A DNA stretch of 64,000 nt from Mactra quadrangularis (lineage: Eukaryota > Mollusca > Bivalvia > Venerida > Mactridae). The notes under the pieces are model-generated. The model saw only the letters and a list, made by a program, of their open reading frames with translations. It was not told the DNA's origin and ran no database searches. The stretch's first letter is position 1; the number at the start of each line of letters is the position of its first letter. Shown here piece after piece: positions 33,201 to 45,200 of this stretch. Where the stretch lies: the NCBI GenBank assembly GCA_025267735.1, contig CM046299.1, forward strand, positions 14,096,232 through 14,160,231, in the 5' to 3' direction. The translations under genes and the position numbers were made by a program.

Positions 33201-36200
33201 CAAAAGTCCCTGAAATTTGAAATATGCAAATTGAAAAGTACGTTCATGTTGAATTTTATCACATTACAGAGGCGCATACACTAACGCCGCTGATCTAAAT
33301 GTACTTTTATCAATCGTCACTACAGAATTAATGAAGTGAATATTCAGCGAAGTTAACGAATGTGCCGTTGACATTTGAATAAAGTTCATTGGTACAACAA
33401 TAGTATGTTGTTAGTCGTAATAATGAATGATAAATATACATTAAAATCACAGCCCCCCCCCCCAAAAAAAATCAGATTAGGATGGCACAAATAGCCATTT
33501 AGGCCCATTTTGGCTATTTTGGCTTATTTGGGCACTGCCCTGGAAAACTGTATAGTGGCAACCGACATTTCGGACATTCAAGTGACCATCCATGCAAAAG
33601 TTGGTCTCATTTTAGTTTTTATTACATTTTCTAAATTAACATTCATACAAATATATTTTCAATGTATTTAATTGTGTTTACCATGCATATTAATATAAAG
33701 TATTTAATTGTGTCCATTCGGCATTTTATATATGTACTTAACTGCGCTCATTATGGATATTAGGCCTACATGTATTATTTGTGACACGTCAATTTTGTAC
33801 ATTATATTTGCCACTTGGGCCTATGGCCTTTCGGTATTTATTACAATAAATTTTGAAATTTGTATGGTGTAAACAAATCTGAGTTCACTTACCAAACATT
33901 CTATCCCATATGATGAACACACCAGCATAGTTTTTATCTATACAATATGGATTCCTACCATGATGAACTCGATGATGACTTGGTGTATTCATGATGTATT
34001 CTAGCCAACCAAGGTTACCAATATACTGTAAATAGTATTGCACGTGTAAAACATACTCGCTAAAAATTAGTTCCAACTAACCCAATCTCCGTAGACAGAT
34101 AGCCTGTAGAGAGCTGTCGTACAGTATCTCTAAGGTTCGCTAGGAGGGTCACGTCGAGATGACCTTTGCGTCGACCAATCAATGCGTAGCTGTTATCTAT
34201 ACGAAACACTATTAATAGTATTTTGCATAGGCGGATTTGGCGGCGGGTCAGGGGGGTCCGGATGCCTCCTGACATTTCCAAAATGTACCCGTCTACGAGT
34301 GTATTTTTTTTATCTGTAAGCTAATTTTAAGTAGCAAGAAGCAAATTTCTCGTGCTCGCTTTTGTGCTTAACGTACGTAGATCTAATGGTTGTGTAGTTT
34401 TTATCATGAAAAGATCGCGTTATTCTGCAAACAGTGTATAATGTGATTGTAGTTCTAAAGTTTGGACCGCCCCTGGAAAAAGTTTGGACCCACCCTAGAA
34501 AAAATCCTGGACCAGCCCCTGTTTTGATTTCGTTATTCCTATTTTTAGACCGAGACCAGGCCTTTTTTTCCTTATGTAACAGAGGCCGTTAACAGGCGCC
34601 TTCCCCTTTTGAAATTTATTTAAAATCATGCAGTTTTCCCCAAGTTTGGAATTTACCTTGGGTATTTTGTTCCCCTTTCAATAAAACTGCGATAAAATTT
34701 CCCCAAATGTTCTATATATAAAAAGGCCCCAGGCCCCTTCCCCAAGTACTGAAAAAAAGCTCTGGCAGACTTGCAAGCTGATTTGACGGTTGTGTTATTC
34801 ACAGGATGTGATTGGACGGGTCTTTTCAAATTGCGTGACGTAGACGATGTAAACAAGTTACTAAACATCACAATTGCATCATATTATAATGAGAAAAGGT
34901 CACGTGAACGCGACCCTCATAACGAAACAGCCAGATCTAAACAGCGAGTTTGCGAGCGGAAAAGTTAGATCGGGTTTTAATCTGATTGCAACTAACCAGA
35001 CCAATATTCTACTTGGCGCCAATCTATTTATCTTATTAATCTATGCAAACATGTACACATTCGGGACAACCTCGGCGATCATCCACGAAGATAAACTCAC
35101 TTGTTATTTTACAGATTTGCATAGAATATTTCTGAATATTTTCCTTCCTCTCTGGTTTTTAAAGGTTAGTTTCGTCTTTTGTGAGATTGGCTCGCCAAGT
35201 TAAAAGAAAATATATACCTATAAGTAAGAACATTTGTAAACATTCGTGTAATAGACTTTATCTGGTATTCGAATATTTTTGGTTTTTCCTGCGGTACAAA
35301 CTTTCACCGCTATGATGAAAATAAGTGTGCAGAAAAAATAGCATTCGTGTATTGTCCTCTTCGGCAATAATGTGTAAAAACCTTATTTATACCACCTGCG
35401 CACTAGATATGAAAATATATGTCGATATATCGATACTATACCGATACGCCGGGTCGAGATACGTACCGAAGCCCAGCACGATATCGCGATACGACCCTGA
35501 CATTCGTAATCAGGGGAAGCCACTGTAAGTTCAGTATTAGACAGGTTTGCCGTATGCGTTTTAAAAACATGACCTCTATGGCTGTTTTTAAAAACGGGTT
35601 CCGAACATCTCAACCTATGGACACATCAACCTGTGGAAGCCTTAATCCGAAGTTGGGACAACTCAATCCACAGGTAGAGACAACTTAACAATTGGACAAC
35701 CCGTGATCAAAAATAAAAGAATGTAAATGTTGGTAATTTTACAATAACTACCCGTATCGTATCGTTTCGTAAATAATCATATCGTCTCCTTTCGTATAGA
35801 TACGTATCGTATCGTGTGATGATATATTTAATATAATTGTTTTATATAATGTACATATATTATACATATGCATAACCTTGTAAATATGTTATTATCTCCA
35901 ATATGGAGGATTCAATAAAAAATATATAGATCGTCTCATCCGTCACGGACTGCGCAACGATGGAAAACCCGATAATTTTGAGTTCCGAATTAGGTCTATT
36001 TGAACTTACAGTTATATGGGTGTAATGTTGATATATTGAATTCAATGATATATGTATGGCCAGTACTTCAGGGTCTACAAATATAGCCAATGGTAGAAAG
36101 GCAAGCTGAAAAGACAGGTTTTAATAAAGACATTTTATCTACAGTATAGGATACAGTTACCCGGTAAATACCGTTTTAAATTGGTACATTTACTTAAATC

Positions 36201-39200
36201 ATTATTTGAACAGTCAAGTACGCCTAAAATGCAATGCACTTGAAACTTATGCATATTTATTGTATTAACATAAAAATGATAATTGTGGCATGACTATTTC
36301 TAGACAAAATGCTATGTATATTGTAATAATAGAGGAAAAAGAACGATCGAAAGCGAAAGTAGAAGTATCTTGTTATTTTTGGTACGTTTGAATGAACCCC
36401 TCGTCTGTTTGATCCAAAATCATTTCAAGCATAGTGATGTATTTCAAAGGAATGTTTTTTTCCCATTACTACATCTTAGTCAAATTGTAAATTAAACAAT
36501 ATTATTTTAAGTATTGACAACCAAATTCTACTTTTCTAATTTCGAACTACTTTTACTTTACCTTTATTTCCTCTCCCCAAATTTCTCTCTCAATCTATCT
36601 CCCTGTTATCTCCTCTCTCCCTGTCTTTCTTTCTCTATACATGTATTTTGTATTCTTTATTTTTCTATCTACCCCCCCCCCTCTCTCCACTGTCCCTTTC
36701 CATCCTCCTCTCTCTCTCTCCCTCTCTCTCCCTATCGCTCTTTCTCTCTCCCTCTCCTTCCTCATTTCAGGTCTTTAATTTCGGTCTTTTAGCTATTTCG
36801 AGCCTATTTGCATTTCAGCAATTTTTCGTACCTTTCTTTCATTACATACGATGGCTACTAAACATGTGAAAAGATCAATTTAGTGCGTCACTTTTAAACC
36901 TATGGGTACATTTCATTGACTAATTCATTTTAAGCTCTCCGAATACAAAAATGCATTTATATATTTTTATATGGTATTGAATATTAGTTTCCAGGCTTCC
37001 ATTTTGCGTACTTTCCGCAAGTATATTTTTAACAAAATCTGAATTTAGACACAACCCCCCTCTATATCGTATTGCTAAATAATAGTAAGATTTTTTTATA
37101 TAAAAGCTGTCCAGCAGCGTGTTCAGTTACCCTGAACGTTCAAAAACGTCGGAACAACTCAACCCAAAGACAACTCAATCCGAGACAACTCAATCCCCTC
37201 CTAACGGATTGAGTTGTCCCAACTTTGAGTTGAGTTTTGCACGGTTTAAGCTGTCTTCGGGTTGACGTTAGCTAACAATAGTTACTGAACACGGGGCAGG
37301 TGTGACAGTGAAAATATATGTTTTACCCAGTTGAACAAACCCTGTATAGCAGGTTGTCTAAACGCTGTAGCCATATTCATATATTCTGAGCTGTGATGAA
37401 CTTGATGATATGACCATAGAATATTGACTTCTGGAATAAATTAATACATAAATTACTAGCCTTTGGTTCAATATCGATTTTTTATTTCACTGATCGATCG
37501 AGCTCAGAAAACATATTTTCAGGAGTACTTAGCAAAGCTAATGTATGCGACACTGACATTTAAATAAAATTAAATATTATCACTTATCGTTTGTTTGGCC
37601 AATCATTTCAATTTTTAAAAGAAACGCTGACTTTAATACCGGGGGTCAAATACATTCGGAACAATCACGGCGATTTTCATCCAAGATCGCAGATGTTGTT
37701 CCAAATGGGATCAAATAGTTAAATACATGACGTAACTAATGAATTATTAATGAGTTAAACAGTTGTTTAAGAGTATTTAAAGTTGAGTAATACTCATGTT
37801 ATAAACTCAACCAGGGATTCTATATAACAGGGATTTGTAACGAAATGATTTTTTGAATTGTATCGTTCGTCACTGTCTATAACTGGCTGAAGCAGGCTGT
37901 ATAAAATATTGCAGAGTTTGAAAACTTGATTTATGTTTTTGTACATGTCTTCCATGCAACTTGTGAATGTTTCTGAAGTTTTTGACAAAAAAGTGTTGCA
38001 ATTATGACCAAAGAAATATGACTTTAGGTGATGTAAAATAGGGCTAAAAATGGCAGATCGGCAGGAAAATGCATTATTTTGTGAAACATTCTGTGAGCGT
38101 AATTTACCTCAAAATTATATAGAAAGTTAGAAACACATTTTTCCTAACATTTATGTCAATTTGAATTGTACTGGTACAAAATTTGTACCAAGCTGTTGAG
38201 CTTTTGACAAGGATTAATTTGGACATTATTGTGAACTGTATAAATCAAGAAATTTGGAGATATTTGATGTTAAACTTTTAAACCTAAGGACTATATAAAT
38301 CTACATTATATGTGTTAACAAGGTAGTGTGGTGTACCAATACACAGTAGAATAAATTGACCATGACAATAACTGGACTTTACATGAGGATTGAGTAATAT
38401 AGAATGCTGTGTACTTTGAGGAGTACTGATTGACATTATCATAACACAACTAACCATGGGTACAGATTTGGTTTTGTATCGAGCTCGTATAGGACTATTT
38501 GCTGCATCAACCAAACAAAGGACCAAGCCTAGAAGAAATAGCCACTACCAGAAATTTACTAAAGGGAGTGATATTCATTTACGTAGTTTTATAATGAATA
38601 TTTATACACTTATAATTTTTACGTCTGTATATCTTGTCTGCTATGGTCATGCTTATATAATCAATAATTATGCAGTACCATATGAGCCTATGTTTCCAAG
38701 TTATGACTCATCCTGTATCAATCAATTCATCATGGATAATACAGTTACCATGCCTGATGGACAGTATATATCATACTCAAGGCGGCTACTTATTCTCTCT
38801 TCTGATATTGAGTTAAACCCAGGACCAACAGAGGACACTCAATTAATATTACAAGCTATATCAGAAATGAAAAATGATATTGGTCATGTAAGATATGAAA
38901 TTGGTCAGGTTAAATCTGAAGTGGTTGGAATCAAAACCAAACTACAAAATGTCGCAATAGAAGTCAATTCTTTAAAGAGTGATGTTGACAACATGTATAC
39001 AAAACAAAAAGTATTTGATGACAAAATAAATAATATCCATAAACATGTTGAAGGTTTACAAGAGAACTTTGAATGCTTAAATGATGATGTAGCCTGTTTA
39101 TCAATGCATGATGAGGATTATTATGAACGGTTTAAGCACATTGAAAAACAACTGAATTCCATCGAATCAGAGAGACTAAAGGGGTCATTGAGAATATTTG

Positions 39201-42200
39201 GTCTATGTGAAATGGAATCCGAAACTAAAACGCTAAAATCTGTTATAAATGATCAAGTGTTAAGTGTTGCAGACGATACTGAAGGATTTAATGAAAGTAC
39301 TGTTAGTGATGCTCGACGTATTGGCACGATAACGGACGATAAATCTAGGATGGTGATAATCAAATTCAGTAACCCGGATGATAAATTCAAATTGTTTAAA
39401 TATAGGGAGGTACTTCGTTCTCGTGGAATACGAATATCAAATGATATATCCTATCATCAAAGACAGCAACTGAGAGACCTCAACCGAAGAGGGTATAACG
39501 GATACTTTAAAGGTGGCAAACTTGTTTATTATCCAAAGTCACAAAATCAAGAAGTTTCTGGCTCTCGAATATTTAAAAAGGCTGCTAGACCTATGAAACC
39601 TACATCTATCAATAATAATGAAAATACACCTATGGATGCTGCTACGAGTGAAGATTTACATGATCTTACTAATATGGCTGATCAAAATGTAGACTAGGGA
39701 TGTGGCCAAAGTCCATACACAGTTAATACATCAAATTTTATAACATGGAATATTGAAGGTTTACGTAATAAGATGGCATCAGAAGAAATCAAAAACATAT
39801 TATCAGTTTATGACTTTATTAGTCTACAAGAAACCTGGATCACTAACTCTGATTTAATAGATGATATATTTAATTCATTCACTATGTATAAGTGTAATGC
39901 AAAGCCTTCAACTAGAGGGGGTCGACCATTAGGTGGTGTTTTAGTATTGGTGCGTAATACAGTTAACCATCTAGTCAAACAAATTTGTCACAACTTTAAC
40001 TTTGGAGTAGTTTTAGTGATTGATAAATCCTTATTGAAATCAGAAAAGGATATATTATACATATCTATATACTTTCCACCAGATGGTTCCTCATTCTATG
40101 ATATTGTAAATGAACAAGCTTTTAACAGTCTCGAGAATATACTTATTGAGAATAATCTTAATGATTTTGAGCTTTTACTAAATGGTGATTTTAATTCTCG
40201 CACTGGTAATGACACTGATTCAATTGGAAGCACAAGTAACATACCAGAATTATCTGAATTCTGTGGCATTTTGGATGATGATATAGACATACCTAGATAT
40301 TCTTCAGATAGAACTGTAAATGGGTATGGACGTCAATTGTTAACTTTCTGTAAGACTTACGGATGTTATATATTAAATGGACGCTTTGGGAAGGATAAAG
40401 GTGTTGGAGAATTTACTTTTATAAATCAAATTGGATGCAGTGTTATTGACTACTTTATAGCAACAAAAACACTTCTCAATTATGTATCTAATTTTGAAAT
40501 TCTTTCTTTTGATGAAAGTTCGCATTTACCAATTGTTCTGTCTTTATATAATACATTAAATGGCGAAACAGAAGTACCAAATATTGAAAATACTTGTTCC
40601 TCATTTTATGTATTAGATAAAGATAATTGTAGTAGCTATGTCGAGTCTTTGACTGATAGTATTGTATATGGTAACCTGGGAGAGACTTTAAATAAGATCG
40701 ATGATGTTTCTATACCTGTTAATGATATTGTTAATGAAATAGAATTGTCTATATTGCAATGTTCTGATAATTATAAACGTAAAAAATCTTCAAGGCGTGG
40801 TATTAGATCCCAACCTTGGTTTGATATACAATGCAAACAAGCTAAACATAAAAGCAAGTGTGCTTTAAAACGCTTTAGAAGTAGTCGCAGTATTAATTCA
40901 TTACAAGAATACTTGAGACTTAAACATGTATATAAAAATATATGTAGAAGTAAGAAGTATGAATACAATAAACAGCTTACTAACAAGTTGGACACTTTGG
41001 TAAATAATCCCAAACTTTTCTGGAAAGAGATTCATAAACTTTGTAATAAACCAAGGTGTTACCCAAATATTTCACCAGATACTTGGTTTAATCATTTTAG
41101 TAAATTGTTTTCACATGATAATACAGTGAGTGAGGCAGATCATATTTTATTAGAAGTGCCTAGTCCTAATCATAATTTAGATGATATTGAAGATATTCTT
41201 TTTAATGATCCTATCTCTGAAAATGAAATTTTGGAGTCTATAAAATCTGTAAACATTAATAAAGCCACTGGTGGTGAATTGTTTCCAAATCATATAGTTT
41301 ATGGCTCTCATGTTTTATTACCCTTGTTTGTTAAATTGTTTAACAGAATATTTGCACAGGGTGAGTTTCCATGTAAATGGGCAGAATCAATTATTGTACC
41401 ACTTCATAAGAAAGATAGTATCAATGTACCTGATCATTACAGAGGTATTGCTCTTCTAGATGTAATTAGTAAGATGTATATATCAATTTTAACAAAAAGA
41501 GTAACATTCTATGTCAATGCCTATGAAAAGATCTCGGAATGTCAGGCTGGATTTAGGTCAGGCTATTCAACACTTGACAATGCTTATGTTTTATATACAA
41601 TAGTAAATAAATATCTAAACACCAAAGGTAAACCTGTATATGTCGCATTTATAGATTTCCAGAAAGCTTTTGATTCGGTAGATCGAGGCACTTTATTTGA
41701 AATTTTAAGAAATAATGGAATCAGTGGTAATTTGTATAATGCTATAGCATCTATCTATTCCAAAGTAAAAGCAAGAGTAAAAACACAAACTGGCTACACA
41801 GATAGTTTTGAATGTCCAATTGGCTTGCGACAAGGTTGTATTTTAAGCCCAATTTTATTTTCTTGTTTTATAAATGAACTGTATACTTTGTTATGTAATA
41901 ATGATATAAGAGGGATACAATTATTTCCAAGTATAGTTGAAATCTTTATACTTATGTTTGCGGATGATATTGGGTTAATATCAGACACGGTTGTTGGACT
42001 GCAAAAACAGCTTAATATTTTAAATAATTTTTGCAATTATAATAAATTGCATGTAAATATTGGGAAAACAAAAATCATGGTTTTCAAAAGGGGAGGTCGT
42101 ATTGCTACACATGAAAAATGGCTTTATGGTAATAACCCAATTGATATTGTAAATGGTTTTACTTATGTTGGTGTGTATTTTACCAATCGTTTGTCCTTGT

Positions 42201-45200
42201 TCAAGATGTCTGAGGCAATGGCTTTGAAGGGGAAAAAAGTTCTTATGCAATTATTGAATTCTTTTAACAGGCTTAATGTACCTTATACAACTTATTTTAA
42301 GATATTTGACTCAAAAGTTTCTTCTGTTTTACTGTACGGTGCAGAGCTATGGGCTTTATTTAACACTAGTTGTTGTGAACAAATACATATATATGCTTGT
42401 AAACGTTTTTTAAATGTAAATAATCATGCTTGCAATGATGTGGTCCTTGGAGACACAGGACGACTACCTATGTATATCCATGCCGCCAAGCGATGCATCA
42501 AATATTGGTTACGATTAATACGCCTGCCATGCAATAGATACATTCGGCTATGTTATGATATGCAATATTATTTTGATAGTATTGGCCATACAAATTGGGT
42601 TTCTTATGTTCGAAAAAATCTATATGAAAATGGGTATGGATATGTATGGGAAAACCAGACTGTTGTTAACGATAAGTTGTTTTTAAAAGATTATGTTCAG
42701 AGACTTACTGACCAGTACAAGCAAAATTGGTTTACAAAGTGTTGTGAAAATAAAAAACTGTCACATTATGTTAATTATAAAAATACTTATAATACAGAGG
42801 AATATGTACTTTATATAAATATTAAAAAATATAGAAAATGTTTAGCTTCATTTAGAAGCTCAAGCCATTGTCTCATGATTGAACAAGGTCGACATAATGG
42901 AATTCCTAGAGAATATAGAACATGTTTATACTGTGACGCTGATATTGAAGATGAGTTCCATTTTGTTATGGTCTGTCCCTTATATAATCATATACGTCTA
43001 AAATTCCTACCTGCCAATTATATCAATACTAAGTCTTTAAATTCATTTTATGCATTAATGTCGTGTTCTAATGTAGACATTGTTCGCAACCTTGCTATTT
43101 TTCTTTATCATGCTTTTGAGACAAGAAAATCATTTTTATCTATCTATGATTGACATTAAATTTGCGAACAAAAGTATATTTCATTTGTACATCAGCTTCA
43201 CAGTATTATATATATATTTGAAATGTCACCATATGTACACTGCTCTAAACTATATTTACTTATGTATTAGTAAATTGTATATATGTTTTTGTGTATGGGC
43301 CGGAGGCCATAAATAACACAATAAAGAAACTGAAACTGAAAATTTCATGTGCATATCTTTATTTAAACTTGATACTTGTTTTCCGTATTGGCCGAAATAA
43401 TAGCGACGACAGTGAAATTTGATGAAAATCTATTACATATATCCATATATCGTTACAAATCCTTGTTATATAAAATTCCTGAATCGACTTATGTGGTAAT
43501 CATAAACGAGTTTGAAATCGTTTGTCTCGACTTTTTGTTACCTCGATTTTTGATGATCTCAACGAAGTCGAATTAACGAGAGGTTACTGTCTTGTAGTTA
43601 TGCAATGTGTCTGAGTATAAAAACAATACCCTGACCTAATTCAATACAACCAATAGTTCTTACCAGGGACTCTAACTTTTTTCCAGCTGAATAGAAGGTT
43701 TGTTTTAACCTGAGTGATAAATTATGCAGAACGAAGTTGAGGGTTGCCCGCAATACTGTAGTAAGTGCATTACATTAAAGAGCGAGTTACTACATTTTGC
43801 TGGCAATCCTCGAAGTTATTTCGGGCAAATATTGCTGAAAACTATTCAACCCAGTTTAAATTCTTTCGTTTTGTGTACACCTATTTTTTCAACTTTGTTC
43901 CGCACGGGTACAGTCGGTACGAACAAAGTTTTTCAGCTGGAAGCCTCCATTAACTTGTGTTCCGAGTCATAACTTATAGAAATTTAAAACAATCACTCGC
44001 GGTAGTATCGTAATTAAATGTGTTCTTACCATGCATTGCACGATGGTACCAATAAAACGCAAAATCAACAGCAAACCATATCAAAATGTGGGCAAGAATT
44101 GAATCTGTAGGAACCTTTGTGGTGTGTACGCCGTAGTAAATTGTTGTAAACATATCACCTATGACTCTTCGAATTGCAAAACTGTAAACAATGACAAAGA
44201 ACAAACAACAGTTTCAATGACGAACAAGAAAGATAATTATTAGAAATTCCATATATTGGTGGACGGTTCTGAGGCATTCGGAACAGCCTCGGCGATCATC
44301 TACGAAGATATACCTCGGAAATCAGACGTAGTAAGAATACAACCAAGTTATAAGGTCCGGTGATTAACTCGCTGGCAAGTAGTTCTATTATTTGTTATGT
44401 ATACATGGACGTGTAGTCAATATTAACTAACAATTTGCCTGCTTTTCTAATTATTAGCTACAAAACAACTTTCAAAAGTCTTAATCATAGCAAATAGCCA
44501 TGGATTGTCGACATAGTACATTGAAACACGACCACCTGTCATTTTCATTTACAACACTTAATATACATTGTTAGACGCTTCATCAAAACATTTCATCAGT
44601 GCAATGTCTCACAAGTCGTATTTTTGAGTAGTTCAGACAATATTACTGCAGAAACCAAATTCCATCGATTTTCCTCCATTGATTAGAAAATATGAAGAAG
44701 TTTCCGGCCTTGTGGAAGGGTAGGTGAGTACTGGTTACAGACAATGGTCCAGGAAAGCTATGTTAGGTGCGCTGGACGCCGTAAAATGACCTAAATTGTG
44801 TTGACACGGCGTTAAATCTAGTTAAAAAAATAAAATTGTATACATTTTCTGATATTTGTTGTTTGGTAATAATAAAAATAAATATCACATCCTACAGAGG
44901 GTGATATAATAGAATGTTGACCCTAAAGCCTCGGTTGGCTTGTCTCGGGTTAACATTCCGTTCTATCATCCTCACCCCGGCTGTAGGATGAGTTATTTCT
45001 ATATTGACACTTACGACGTTGTGGTGAACATGACGCTTGTTAACATAGATGTCAATGAATCATTAAAACGATAAACTCTGTCTCTCAGTATCGTCGATAT
45101 AGTTACTTCAATTATCTGTAGAATTATTTTAGTCGGCATCTGAAATTAATGTTATATCAGGTTCAATCTGACCAAAACCCAATCTAAAATTCTCTTATTT

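Larger units (their letters stand above)
38185..43338 (+). mobile_element. Intact APE-type non-LTR retrotransposon (LINE), two ORFs
   Basis: A 5154-bp element in the intron between AGMO exons 5 and 4 of copy B, antisense to the gene. The boundary is exact because copy A keeps the empty site: one AAAATTT at 16905-16911 there, against AAAATTT on both sides here (38178-38184 and 43339-43345). Order: about 270 bp of 5' UTR, ORF1, a UAG, ORF2, and a short 3' UTR with GGCCGGAGGCC, AATAAA at 43320 and a GAAACTGAAACTGA tail. Both ORFs are open, so the copy is young and may be competent. It is clearly APE/RT-type; the exact clade (CR1-, I- or Nimb-like) was not resolved. Confidence 0.95.
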
